NCBI GenBank assembly: GCA_028095005.1
Contig: CM051463.1
Span: 5,130,295-5,194,294, forward strand
DNA: 64,000 nt
Direction of reading: 5' to 3'
Source of the DNA: Rhynchospora pubera
Taxonomy: Eukaryota > Streptophyta > Magnoliopsida > Poales > Cyperaceae
The notes under the pieces are model-generated. The model was not told the origin of the DNA, ran no database searches, and was given only the letters and a program-made list of their open reading frames with translations. Shown in pieces: positions 1-11,543 of this stretch (within the stretch, counting starts at the first letter, position 1; the number at the start of each line of letters is the position of its first letter). The translations under genes and the position numbers were made by a program.

Positions 1-1228
1 TTATGTTTATATTATTATTATTATTATTGCCATTAACTCCTTTTATTACAATTATTTTATTCTTTGGTGATCTTTTCTACCGTACTATAACTTGTTTGGG
101 ACAAAAAGGCTTAGGCCTTGATCAAAATTTCATTTTTTTAACATGAGATTTCATTTCATTGGAAAGTTTTTTTTTTAATCAAAATGAACAGATTTAGTGT
201 CATTAGGTTAGGATCCAATGAAATTCTAAGTGTTAGAATTTAGTGGAGAATAATGCAAAACAGTTTTATGCTATAATATGAAATAGAAAACCATGAAACT
301 CATATATTGATGTTAGTAGTTTTTATTCATTATGTGCATATATAGAAACTTGTGCAAGTTTCTTCCATTTAGTGTGGATGTTTTCTTTCTCATTATGACA
401 ATATTTATGTCAAGTAACTCAAGAATAGAGGCCTATATAAGAGGTATTCTTGTAGTTGAACGATATGAAAAAGTAGAGAAACATATAAAGAGAGAAGAAA
501 AATCCACCACCATATATCACTAAAATCATCACTCAGGACTAGTAGATATATTGTGGAATAGCGGGTGCTTCTCTTGTAGGTGAACAATCTTCACGACAAG
601 AGGAGGAGACGTGAAGGAGGACTTGCTGCTGTTGTGGCACGCATAAGAGACGAAAGTCGTAAAAGAAACCGCCGAGATCTTTTCCGCTGTGCTAGAACGG
701 TATATTCAAATTTGTTCTTATTTTGTAATAATGAAACCTTCACTAAGAAATCAATTATTCAAATGAAATGAAATACGGCGGAAAAATATTCTGATCAGTG
801 CCTTAGTTGTTATTGTTGTTGTTATTAAACGGACCTTCTCTCACAGGAAGTTACCTCTCATGTATTAAATTGATTGAACCTCACTTGTTATTTTTTGGTT
901 AACGAATTTTGATTATTCTAATATTCTCATGAGCAGGTACATATGTGGAATTCGATAAAATCTTTTTTAAAAGATTTCCGCGTTCGACGGTAATCATATG
1001 TCAGTTGAGGTGGAACATATGGTAGGAACCTTATAGGATACTTTTTACAAGGAAATTAAAATGCAATAGATGAATAGAATAAGACTTGCAAATTAGGAAG
1101 AAATTTTAAACATATATCCTACGCCTTTATATACTGGGCATGAGTTCTTGTTCTAAAATCTAAATAAAGCTGCATGTTCTCTTGCTTAAGCTTAACACTT
1201 TCTAACAAACATAAGAAGAATTAGTAGA
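1..1228. other. AT-rich 5' flank with possible old LTR-like promoter
   Basis: No convincing gene. A (TTA)n microsatellite lies at about 10-36. Around 433-440 a TATATAAG box sits in a setting (AGAGGCCTATATAAG) that resembles the U3/R part of plant copia LTRs, and 590-700 is GC-richer than its surroundings. I could not find paired LTR ends or a target duplication, so this is only a suggestion. The last 100 bases form the promoter of the gene that follows. Confidence 0.4.
1128..1133 (+). promoter_or_regulatory. Candidate TATA box of the propeller gene
   Basis: TATATA inside CCTTTATATACTGGG lies 96 bases before the chosen ATG at 1229, a normal distance for a plant core promoter plus a short 5' leader. 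Seen only as a motif; no transcript evidence. Confidence 0.45.
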
Positions 1229-3910
1229 ATGGAAGAGAGCAGAGGTAGCATTGCCTTCTTCACAACCTATAGACCACCGGTGCCTCTTGACATATTCTGT
1301 TGTCCAGTTCCACCATCGTCAAGTGAAGATGAGTTTCCCTTAACTGACGGTTTGTCATACAACAGCAACGGTCAAGCCATACCACCGGCGGTGCTTAAGA
1401 CGATTCTCAGGCGTCCAAATTTTGCTTCTGAAGCCATAGAAGCTGATATAGAATCAGGCCGCCTCACAGGCTTGATATTTGTCTCTGAAAGAGAAAACCA
1501 TCTTGAAACGCTTCAAATTGCTCTTCGTTTCAATGACAGCCCGCCTGAAGTCAAAGTCTTCAGTTTGGCTGATGTCTATGGGGCTGATTCATTCAATGGT
1601 GTTCGCATGGAAGACAGCGGTTGCTTCGGTGGCGGTTATAAGGTGGGATCCGAAATTGTTGATCATTCCCTCATCTATGTGTCGACTAAGGAGCCTGTGC
1701 AAGATCGTCGTAGCCCATGGACTGTCGTTTATAAAACTAATCTCAGTACTGGGGAAACCGAGCGCCTTACTCCACCAGGTTTGGATTCCAATATCTGTAT
1801 TTTTTTCTATTAATTATATATATATGGACCCTAAAAATAAAAAATTATATCTATATGGGCAAATGAAAATAGAATTTAATTTTATCTTTATTATTTAACT
1901 GTCCAAAAAAATCAGGGAAATTTGATCTAAATCCCTCCGTTTCACAATCTGGAAAGAAGATTGCAGTGGCTTCATTTGAAGGCAAGGCTTGGGATGGCGA
2001 GGTTGAGGATCTACAGACTGACATTTATGTCATGAATGTAGAGAAATCGCCATCAGGATTGGGGCGCAAGAGAGTGATAGTGAATGGTGGCTGGCCAACA
2101 TGGGGAGGTGACAAATTCATATTTTTCCATAGAAAGGTCGGTGAAGTTTGGGGAGTTTTCCGATTCAATATTAGCACTCATGAGACAATTCGTGTGACAC
2201 CAGAAGAAGTAAATGCAGTTACTCCTGCTGCCGTCGATGAAACCAGAGTTGCAGTGGCAGTTTTCAAAGAAAAAGTAGGTAAATTAGAGAACATTGGGCT
2301 CAGTAAGGAACGTAATGAGAAACAAATCCGGCATATTGAGATCTTCGACATAATTGTGCCAGAAAAATCAGAACAAATCACTCAAAAAATCAGGCCAAGA
2401 GTTGACCATTATAACCCCTTTGTGATTGATGGTGGCAAGCGTATCGGTTATCATCGTTGCAATGTAGGCCTTCTCCAGGTAATAAACTGCACGTTCTAGT
2501 GAATTATTTTTAATTTATCATGATGATTTAACAACCCATGAGTGCGCGTACATATTTCAGTTGAGCTTTTCTTTTTGTTTGAATATGCAGAATAGAGACG
2601 AAATTCAAAGAAACTTCCACGAGTTTCAATCACCGGTTGAAGATGTTGGATTGTTTAGGGTATCTGGTGCGTTTCCAACAATTTCAAAAGATGGCTCGAA
2701 ACTAGCTTTTGTTGATAATGAGTTCAAGGAAGTGTGGTTAGCTGATAGCCAGGGATTGCGTATTGTCTTGAAGGTACACATGCAGAGAAATAGAAAATAC
2801 ATATGCCCAATTTATGAATTATGTCATGCATTATTACCCGAGCTTATGTATGGGTGGATGACTGGTATTTAATTTTCTTTTTTGTTCGTACAGAAAGAAA
2901 GCGAGAACAACTTCTTCTCACCAATGTGGAACCAAAATCCAGACAAGGATACATTATATGTATGCATGGGACCATCGTTCCATCCTGATGAACCATTGCA
3001 AATCATTGCTATCCCCAATGTGTCAAGTGGTGCAAGTAATCCTGTAATGCTTACAGAGGGATCAGACTTCAATAATGCCTTCCCATCTACCAATCCTGAA
3101 GGTAAGTGCAGAAAAATATTTTCTAATTAATCAATTATGTATGATACATATATACAAAATTAGGGCATTGATATGTTTATTTTGTATTTAACTTGACAAT
3201 TGTTACAAATAGGGACCAAACTTGTTTTCCGATCAACAAGAGGTGGTGGAGATAAGAGGTACAAGAATCTCTATATAATGGAAGATGCAACTGTGGGGGA
3301 GAACGGGGGCGAACTAACAAGGCTAACAAAAGGGGATTGGATTGACACACAGTGTCAATGGTCTCCAAGAGGAGACTGGATAGTGTTCTCATCAACCCGA
3401 CATAAGCCAACCGAAGATGTGCCAGAGAAAGACCATGAACTCGACCCAGGATACTATGCAGTTTTTCTAATTAAGGCAAGCGATCCAACCGTAGTCGTAA
3501 GAGTAATAAAGAGTGGATACGACATCGCTGGCCATGTGAACCATCCGGTTTTCAGTCCAGATGGCAGAAGCCTCGCCATAACTGCAGATCTCGCTGCAGT
3601 TTCAGTGGATCCAGTTTCTTTGCCTCTCTTCTTGCACTCTGTTAGGCCTTATGGTGATGTATTTACTGTCGATATCGACCCAGATGACATATATAAGAAT
3701 GAAGACGTGGAGAAGTTTTGTCGCATCACGCACAGTAGATATGAGAACTCCACCCCTACTTGGACCATGTTCTCTATCAATGACATAGAAGAACAATGGC
3801 ACCTGCTTTTGAAGGATGCATTTGCGCCTCCAGTTTCACATGCACACGAAGATGGAGGTGTGGCTTGGCACATGAGCGGTCACCTTTGCCCTAAGAAGAA
3901 AGGCCGTTGA
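1229..3910 (+). CDS. WD40-like (TolB/DPP6 N-terminal-type) beta-propeller protein, 5 exons
   Basis: Five exons join in frame: 1229-1778, 1916-2478, 2591-2773, 2894-3101 and 3213-3910, with GT/AG borders throughout, giving 2202 bases and 733 residues. The protein resembles the plant family annotated in Arabidopsis as DPP6 N-terminal domain-like (At1g21670/At1g21680), which has a similar length of about 700 residues. PD40/TolB-like blade motifs are visible: TISKDGSKLAF near residue 401, WSPRGDWIVFSSTR near 551 and HPVFSPDGRSLAI near 613. They predict a beta-propeller used for binding; no catalytic serine-protease domain follows, so peptidase activity is not expected. The N-terminus (MEESRGSIAFF) looks like neither a signal peptide nor a transit peptide. 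A TATA box lies 96 bases upstream and AATAAA-like signals lie near 3974. The biochemical role of the family is not established. The reading frame is intact in every exon, so this is probably a live gene. Confidence 0.88.
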
Positions 3911-4530
3911 TTGATTGCTTTCTGGCCTTTGCCGGGATAACAGCAAGCATGATGCAAGATTGGATGTACGAAATTAAATAAATGCAGCGTCATGGCTAAT
4001 TGGCGACAAATTGTGTTTGTGTGACATTTGTTTCTTCTTTTGTTAAGTTATGTTTGTTGTTTATGAATTATTATTCAAGTTGTCCATTTTATGTAACCTA
4101 CTGGTATTGTTATAAATAATGCAGAATTCTTTAAAATGATGGGTCAACCCTCTGAATTTTTTTTAGAAGTCTACAAACGAAGTTACTTGTAGAATAAAAT
4201 TAGATTCGGATATGTATTCAAGGACATCAAATGTTGATTTCCAAAGGAGTAAATTTTACGAATAGGAAACAAAGGGGGAATGGACGATTTATAAATAAAG
4301 AAAAAATAAAATAAAATAAGGCAGTATGAGAAGAGAAGTAAAATGTGAGTCACCACCTTCAAAACAAGTTATTAATTAATTGTAAATTAATGTTATTTCT
4401 TTGGATAAGAAGTATATCTTGCCAGGGTGCCATCCTTAGTTAAGCATCCGCATGTCGTATCTACTGCATGACAAAAATACCGGTCATAGCTAGACAACTA
4501 TTATTTAATTAATTAACGGTGCTGAAATAC
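3911..4530. other. 3' flank of the propeller gene
   Basis: The 3' UTR probably ends near 3990-4110, where AATAAA-like hexamers occur (AAATAAATG near 3975, TAAATAATG near 4115). The rest is AT-rich and shows no coding pattern. The final 8 bases, TGAAATAC (4523-4530), are the left target-site duplication of the transposon that follows. Confidence 0.6.
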
Positions 4531-5120
4531 CTATGTTGCATGGATTCGGGTTTGAGAACCGAATCCGGTGCAGTGCGGATGCGGCGATTCGAAAATTTTC
4601 AAAAATCTCCGATTCGAATGTGACGATATATATTTATTTATTTATTTATTTTTAATATGATAAGAATTGGTATAATTTTTAGTTCAATAGTTATAGAAAT
4701 ATACAATCAATAAAAAAAATTGACCCATTAGTATAAAAATATGAAAGGCCCTTAATAAAAACTTTGATGCTTGTCCGGTTTTTAGGCGGGACTTTAGTCC
4801 CACGTGGGAAAAAGATATAAGAGATTGATAATATATATAAGCTACAAGAAGGGTACATATTTGTTGTCGTCTATCATGTGTACATGTGGACCTATCAATA
4901 TGCACCTGTTTTAACGTTTTAACGTTTCGTATATGGGCCACGGAACGTTAAACGGAGGAAAAAATAGTTTCGTTTGGGCCCACGAAACGTAAATGAAAAT
5001 GGGCCGAAATCTCCGTCCGTAAACGAAACGTGAACGTAAGGGCCCATTTACGTTTCGTTTATTTCCGTTCGAACGTATAAGATTATGAGTATTTGCAAAT
5101 ATTATATGTGGGAGGAGGGT

Positions 5121-5198
5121 GCATCCGCATCCTCGACAGCCATTTAAAAGGACTGCGCCGAGCAGTCCTTTTAAATGGACCGTCCGATGGAGATCCAA
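5121..5198 (+). repeat. Left TIR of the MULE
   Basis: Inverted partner of 8000-8077 with two substitutions. An internal near-perfect hairpin spans about 5141-5179. Confidence 0.85.
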
Positions 5199-5469
5199 CA
5201 GCGTAAAAGGAAAAAGTCCAAAATCGACTCTCTTCAGCCTTGCCAGATCTGCCCGTAACGCTCGAAAATAAAAAAAGAAACATTAAGAAAATTATAAATT
5301 CATTTCCATTCGTCTCTTTCGTCTCCTCCGCCTGATGAGAAGCGAAAACCTATATTGATCGAGCGACAATTGAGAAGCGAGGCAATAGAATCGTTGAAGG
5401 AGAATTAGTGAGACAAGACAGTAGATCGAGCAACACAGTAGATTTCGCATATTTTGAACGATCACTCCT

Positions 5470-5523
5470 CTCCAAACCCTAGACATACGAGTATTGCCTC
5501 CTCTCCAAACCCTAGACAGACAG
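5470..5523 (+). promoter_or_regulatory. Two telo-boxes in a captured 5' leader, ending at a splice donor
   Basis: CCAAACCCTAGACA occurs twice about 27 bases apart, just before CAG|GTGAGC. AAACCCTA telo-boxes are typical of plant 5' leaders of translation and housekeeping genes. The arrangement suggests that the MULE captured the first, non-coding exon of a host gene. Confidence 0.5.
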
Positions 5524-6268
5524 GTGAGCTCTTTCTTGTTTCCTTAATAATTTGCGAAGGCAAAAATGAGTTCTTTCTTCTTAATTAATTTGTACTGAAA
5601 AAACTCCATTCTGCTTAATTATAGTTAAATCAGCGTTTTGCTTGATCCCAGACATAGGAATATTAGGATGTATCTAGGACAACAGAGCATTAGTTGGCTT
5701 AATGGTCAATTGCATGGCTCATGTAATTTGAGTCTAAAATTGTGTCAATTGTTTTGATGTATATTGTGACGGTGGAGGTAAAATTAGGTTAAACGGAGGG
5801 TTTAATTGCTCGATTGAAGGTTAATCGCTATTTAGGCTGGTTAAATTTGGGTAACAACCACCTATCAAGACATACCATACACAAACTTAAAGACAAGGAA
5901 AAAAAGTAAAGTACTGAACGTACTAGAAACACAGATTTCAAGTGGTTCAGATACCTACTCTTTTAATAGGTGATATAACAAATAAATTTTGACTATATGA
6001 GAATAGAGATTACATGATTTTTCAATTCAGCTAGCTTATTTCTTTGTACAATCTCTTTCAATTTCTAGACATAGAAAGCACTGTTATATAAACCTGAAGC
6101 ACAAGTGTACAAAGTATGTGCCATGATATTTCATCGACGAACGCCCTTTTATTTTGTCAGAGTTTATTTTGGTCTCCAAAACATGCTTCTTTATCACACT
6201 GTAAATTGAATGTCAATTTGTTTAATTGATAAAAACTTACCTCTGAATATTGGACATGTTTACTCTAA

Positions 6269-6427
6269 GATATTGACCGGAGCAAGGTGTTTAAGTGGTT
6301 GCCACAGAACTGGGACGAAATACCAATTCAAATGAGGCAGCCAGAAGATCTGTTGGGCAAGGAAGAAAGGGATGACAGTGCTGACGAGATACCAATGAGA
6401 GGAACATTGCTAGATGTCTCTAACTGA
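6269..6427 (+). pseudogene. Captured C-terminal exon, family not recognised
   Basis: An open stretch of 52 codons ends in TGA at 6425-6427. The peptide is strongly coding-like (KVFKWLPQNWDEIP near the start, MRGTLLDVSN at the end) and follows CTCTAAG, a possible acceptor. It lies inside the MULE downstream of a leader-like exon with a good donor, so it could be the last exon of a captured gene. I do not recognise the family. It is too short for the usual gene-length test and may be chance. Confidence 0.4.
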
Positions 6428-7999
6428 CGAGACTGGGAGAGTCAAGAACATTGCAATCTTATAGTTGTGTAGTTACATTTCTTTTATGTGATGATTGAAG
6501 TTGTATGTTGAAGTAGTTATCTCTGTTGGGTTATTGAAGTTGATTTTAGGAAGTTAAATTGGATGCTACCTCCACAGGAGGAGAAAGTAGGCGTTGCTGG
6601 CCTTTGTGGTTGGGCTATTTTTTACTTTACTTTTTTATTTTGACCTTTTTTACTGAGCTATTGTAATATGACTTGAGTTTTGAGCTGTTGTACTGAGCTT
6701 TATAAGTTGTATATTTCCTTGTTTCAATGTTTTAATTCAATTATTGATATTGTTGTTAGCTCGACTATTTGACTGGATTGTAATTGTATGCTAGGTCAGC
6801 TTATTTGTTATTAATTTGATGTTATTTTGATGTTAGTTCTAATTGACTGGATTGTAATTGTAATTCTATTTGCCATCTATCCCACTATTTCTTTCATTTA
6901 CAAAATGTTGCAAAAAAAAAAAAATCTCTAAATCTTGTCTAGTCTTGTCTAATCTTCTACAATTGACACATTGCTGCAAAAAAAAATAAATAAATAAAAA
7001 AATTACATAGAAATTATTTTAAACTTCATTTAAATAAAATTGAAAATGGTATCTTATCAGATGACCTGACAGGAGCAAATAGAATTCCAGCTTAACTTGT
7101 GCACAACTTACTTGATGTCGATGTTGGCTACAAAGGCTAAATGCAATGTACAAAATTTGAAAACACAGGGAGTAATTTGCAGAAAATCCATATTGAAAAC
7201 TTGGTGTAATTTAAGGGTTGTACATAATTTGAAGATGCGTACATGCATTGAACGATGATTGAGCTTGAGAAAATGAAGATGTAGATACCTCTTCCCTAGT
7301 AACGACATAACTATTGTGTACTTTGGTTGAAACTAACCTCCTTGCACTTCTCTCAAATAACCTGTCTAGTTTCACAAAAAAAAATAAATAAATAACTTAG
7401 AAACTATTAATTTTTGGAGGAAGAAAACAAACACAAAATTTAAACTCTTTTAAGGATTAATAGAATTATACTTTTACATAGAAGTATGCCATTTAGATAC
7501 CCTAAGTTACCAAATTCTACTGGCACAATGCACCATAAAAGAAAAAGAAAATACCCAAAAGTATACAAGTTCCTCAAACAAATGTAGTTGAGAATCCTGA
7601 GAACAAACTTAAACCAACGAAGCATTTTTGAAAAATCCAAGGTCGTCAGCAAAAGAAAATTGCATCTCAAGTAATTTTTTTTTCTAAACCATACTAAACC
7701 TTGACTAATTCAATTCTTCTATTTGATATCTGTAAAATTCTTTTTTTTAATTTACCTTCCGTTCAGTGTAGTGAGAACTGAGAGGGATGAGAGGCAGTGA
7801 GAACTGAGAACCTTATGGACATAACTAATTCGATCTTGAGAGGGATGAGAGGCAGACTTGATGAGGCGCAGTGATGCTTTTTGGTGGCAATTCGACTCTT
7901 CTGGACAGCCACAATCGCTTATTTTTTTCAACAAAAAATCGAGATGGGCAGCCGGACAGGAGGGTAGTGGAGAGAGGAGAGGCGAAATCATGCGAACCC

Positions 8000-8077
8000 T
8001 TGGATCTCCATCGGACGGTCCATTTAAAAGGACTGCTCGGCACAGTCCTTTTAAATAGCTGTCGAGGATGCGGATGC
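8000..8077 (-). repeat. Right TIR of the MULE
   Basis: Inverted partner of 5121-5198. It carries the same internal hairpin, with one substitution in the loop-side arm. Confidence 0.85.
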
Positions 8078-10332
8078 GGAGGAGGGTTCCGTTGCCTACA
8101 AATTTTCGTTGCCCCAAATGCCACAGATCCTGAGCCGTTAGATCTAAATTTGATAGACGGTCTAGATCAAACTCATTCGAAATGCTATCGCTTTGTGAAA
8201 TGAGAAGCCGAAGGTCGAAAGAGAAACCAAACCTTCGACAATGCTTGCGTCGCCTTTCCCTCCGTCGACAGCTTGATCTCTTCGCAACTCTTGATCGATC
8301 TCTAGCTCCCTCTCTCTCCCCTCATATCTCTAGCTTTCTTCTCTTGCGATCAAAGCTTGTGCTCTTACCTCTACTGTCGCAGTCCCAAGAGAACTCGAAA
8401 CCCTAGTTTCTTCACCGTCTTAATTGTCGACGAATTGCTACTAAATTTGCTTTCAGAGGTTCGAGTGTCTCGTTTTTTTTTTTTTACCTTTTTCAATCCT
8501 TCAGTGTGATGTTTATTACTTGAATTTGCTTGGTAGGCATTATAATCTGGCTGAACTTTATTCACGAAATAAATCGAGTTGGGAGTTTGAAGGTAATTGT
8601 TGGTTTTATTGGCTCACATCTTGAAATGATACCCTCTCTCTCTCTTCGTCACTCACACATCTTAATTAAAATGCTTCGATCAGTTTTAGGCTTTTAGCTA
8701 ATCCATATGATACTTTTCAATGTTTAATCAAAGTGGTGCTTATAATTTCTTTTAAATAATTGATGATGTTCGGTTTTGAATTAGTGTGATGCTAATTTTA
8801 AAAACCTGGTTTTTAATTTTGTATGTCATGATCCACTTTTGTGCATTGATTATGAAGAGTTTTCAAATTCCATGAGATTAAATGAAGAAATTACTACTGA
8901 GGTGGATTCTGAAAGCAATAGAGTTTAAGCTAGAAATTAGAAGTCATACCTATTAGATCCATTTCATCTGGGAAAATACAAAAACCATCTTGTTAGAAGT
9001 CATAGCTAGAAATTATAGCTGAAATATGGATCCAATAGTTCTTTATAACATTTGGAATTGCATGCACTTAGTTAATTTTAGGGGGACGAGGGTATCAAGT
9101 TGGTACAAGGAAGATTCACTTTTTAAGCTAGCTGCTGGATATGGTGTCAGATTAGGTATTTGGTATGTGGTGTGATAAAAATTACTAGTGCTATCAGCTA
9201 AGGTTGATATTAAGGCCAACTTGGGGTATATAAAGATTAAGGTTGGAGTGAAGAAATAGACAATTATGTTTGAAGCTATCAGCTTTATTTGTTTATGTAT
9301 TCCTTTCTATGTGTAAAAAGATTTATAATATATCACATGTTTTGTAGGTTGGCCAAACATACATGATTTGCAGTACTGAATGCTAGGGAATTAATAGATG
9401 CTGGCTGATTTAGTTAGGTAGCGAATGTGAAGATATTTTCGTTGTTCGATTTTATATTGCTGAACGTACATTTTGTTTTGCTCAGCTTGAATGTGAGATG
9501 ACTGTAAGCTTGAACCATTTATAAATGAAATTGTTTGTAAGCTTGATGTAATCTGGGTTGATGTCAATTTGCTATGAGTTTCGACACAAGTTACATTGTC
9601 CTGCATTCCTTTTAGTGAGTACTGCAATGAGTCATCAATTGATTTTTTTTTTTTTTTTTTTTTGAGAAATGGCCCATAGATAGTTTTTTTTTTTTTTTAA
9701 AAAAAAACAAGATTGTGATACAAGGGTGCTGAGATTACAATTGTGGTTGGCCGAACTCCTCTCTTTTGCCTCATTTGGTACAATTGCAAACCTTTTTTTG
9801 AAAAAACACATTTTTATGGATTTTTTTTGTGTTGAGTTAAGATTTTTTATGGAAATTTCTGAGAAAACATAATGTCTCAATTCTACTGTTTAAAAATGCT
9901 GGTAAATGCCAGAGCTCATTGGTGGATGTTCAGAACTTCAGATCGAAGACTGGTTCTCAAAAGGATTTTTTGCTGGTAAATGAGGCCTTTTTTTTGCAAA
10001 TTATATGAAAACATTTTAAATAGATGGAGAAATAATCCCTTGTTTACCCTCGCAAATAAAAGGATTTGGAGTTAGTTCTTTTGCTGGTTACCACTCAGAA
10101 CCTCTGGTAAGTGGTAAACAAATTTTTTTTAGTGGGAATACATATGAACATTTATGTAATTATTTTGCTGGTTATCACTCAGACTTGAGATTGATTTGGG
10201 TCTGGTCGAGTTTAGTAGTAGATTACAGGGTTTAATTTACATTTTGATGTAATTATTTTTGAATTCTAACTGAGGCATTCTTATGCAAATCAAATATAAA
10301 CAGCATTTAACAGTTGTTTTTGTTTCTTATAG
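8078..10332. other. Interior of the inner hAT right of the MULE: leader-like and intron-like sequence
   Basis: 8140-8560 is pyrimidine-rich with one AAACCCTAG box near 8398 and resembles a plant 5' leader. GAAG|GTAATTG near 8590 is a possible donor. 8600-10330 is T-rich, non-coding and intron-like. Long poly-T runs occur at about 9643-9663 and 9685-9699. Confidence 0.45.
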
Positions 10333-10449
10333 AATGCTGAATCAGAGAAAGTCGCCATATATGTTCATTCAAAGCCAGGATTTGTATTTGATGCTTCTAT
10401 AACAAAGTCCACATTCTTTTAAAATCGACAACTCAAAAACAGTGTAAAG
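10333..10449 (+). pseudogene. Degenerate exon of a GT14 (core-2/I-branching, DUF266) glycosyltransferase
   Basis: After a TTATAG acceptor the frame reads KVAIYVHSKPGFVFDAS, then STFF, a TAA stop and NRQLKNSVK, ending at AAG|GTCAG. This matches the conserved N-terminal block of plant core-2/I-branching beta-1,6-N-acetylglucosaminyltransferase-like proteins (CAZy GT14), which read YVHSKPGFVFD...FFYxRQLxNSIxV. The in-frame stop and isolation from other exons show a captured, dead fragment. Its correct splice borders show that genomic DNA, not a cDNA, was captured. Family assignment rests on remembered consensus and should be confirmed by BLASTP. Confidence 0.7.
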
Positions 10450-11328
10450 GTCAGATTCTTTTCTAGCTCATCTGTAACTATTTTTAAAGCAAGAGTTGCT
10501 TTATTTCTGTGCAGATCCTGCTTGTGTGGTATGAATACCAGTATATCGGCATCGGATGACAATGCTACCAATGGAGCATGAAAACTTTGTATATTGGATG
10601 CTTGACAGTAAGTTGGTACAGAGCCATCTCTTGGAACATTTTGTATGGCTTGTATTGGGGTTTAGATGTATGCTTGGCATTTTGAGAAAGTAGTTTGAGA
10701 TCTCTTACTCTTTGCATTTTGAGAAAATGATTAGTGCCTTATCTTTGATTGCTTGTTTGATGTTAAGGCTTGTAATCTGATTTGTTTGAACTTGTAGTGA
10801 CTCTGTTAAGGCTTATTGGATTGAATGTTAAGGCTTATTTGATGTACCAGGTCGGTACAAGGTTCTGTACCAGGCTTATTTGATCTTTGTAAGTTGTTTG
10901 ATATTTGACAATGAAGTTCAATAGAGTTATTCGATATTTGGCAGTGATGCTCAATACAGTTGTAATTTGACTTGTAAACTTGTTAAGTTGTAATATGAGT
11001 TGTGAACTTGTGATGTTGAAACAAACAGAACTTATATGAGGCATCAACATTTATAATGTTATTAACGTTTGTGATGTTTAAACAAATGAAACATTAAACA
11101 GAATAAAAGTTCCTTACGTTTACAAAACGTAACGTTAAACATTAAAACAAAATGTTTCCGTTTCCTAGACATAACATTAAACGGAAGAGCTCACTTGCGT
11201 GCATGTTATGCACGTTTGACAGGTCTATGTACATGCGCACTAGCGATTGAAATCTTTAATCAAACTCGGATCACGAACCCGAACCCGGTTCGACTCGGTG
11301 GCATAATGGCCGAACCAGGGTAACATAG

Positions 11329-11543
11329 TGAAATACACAACTAGGACTAGGGGTGCAAGAAAAACTTGTAGATCGCATCGTTACTTAACAAGTTGTGATG
11401 TCTGTACGATTAATTTGAAGGCCCCCTTTTACATAATTGACGAAGAAAATGTTATATAAATCTAAAATATATGATGTATAACAGCTATATTGAAATCTAA
11501 AATATATGAAGTATAACAGCTATATTGAAATCATAAAAAATTT
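11329..11543. repeat. Left border of the satellite, with a 35-bp direct duplication
   Basis: A 35-bp unit beginning TCTAAAATATATGA is repeated in tandem at 11461-11495 and 11496-11530 with one difference. It immediately precedes the first satellite monomer. It is not itself satellite sequence. Confidence 0.6.

Larger units (their letters stand above)
5121..8077. mobile_element. Mutator-like element (MULE), probable Pack-MULE, with palindromic TIRs
   Basis: The left 78 bases (5121-5198) recur inverted at 8000-8077 with two differences; the ends read GCATCCGCATCC. A perfect 10-bp direct repeat GGAGGAGGGT flanks the element (5111-5120 and 8078-8087), matching the 9-10 bp duplications of Mutator elements. 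Each TIR also contains its own hairpin: CATTTAAAAGGACTGC pairs with the following GCAGTCCTTTTAAATG. No MURA transposase is seen. The interior has leader-like sequence with two AAACCCTAG boxes (5470-5515) followed by CAGGTGAGC, a good splice donor, and a short coding-like exon at 6269-6427. That is the structure of a Pack-MULE. Confidence 0.85.
4887..11227. mobile_element. Inner hAT-type element, 6.3 kb, non-autonomous, carrying gene fragments
   Basis: Ends are TGGACCTATCAAT and, reverse-complemented, TAGACCTGTCAAA (10 of 13 match). A perfect 8-bp duplication TGTACATG lies at 4879-4886 and 11228-11235. Subterminal zones (4913-5070 and 11060-11180) are crowded with ACGTTTCGT/AACGTAAC motifs, as expected for transposase-binding repeats. 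No transposase reading frame is visible. The interior holds a nested MULE (5121-8077), a leader-like exon with a telo-box (8390-8410) and a degenerate glycosyltransferase exon (10333-10449). It is related to the element at 61549-63138, which shares the TAGnnCTGTCAAA end and the phrase GCACGTTTGACAG. Confidence 0.85.
4531..11328. mobile_element. Outer hAT-type MITE (about 450 bp) split by a nested 6.3-kb element
   Basis: The left end CTATGTTGCATGGATTCGG and the reverse complement of the right end, CTATGTTACCCTGGTTCGG, match at 14 of 19 positions. A perfect 8-bp duplication TGAAATAC flanks it at 4523-4530 and 11329-11336, which is diagnostic for the hAT superfamily. Once the nested element is removed, only 4531-4886 and 11236-11328 remain, so this was a small non-autonomous copy without transposase. 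Repeated GAATCCGG/GGATTCGG and GAACCCGAACCCGG tracts lie just inside the ends. It is the oldest layer of a three-level nest. Confidence 0.85.

Noticed and set aside
300..700. Solo LTR with the TATATAAG promoter at 433
   Set aside because: Composition is suggestive, but no TG...CA ends with a matching duplication were found; kept only as a remark.
9640..9700. Poly-T runs as the tail of a reverse SINE
   Set aside because: No flanking target duplication could be found, unlike the two scars at 43168 and 44545.
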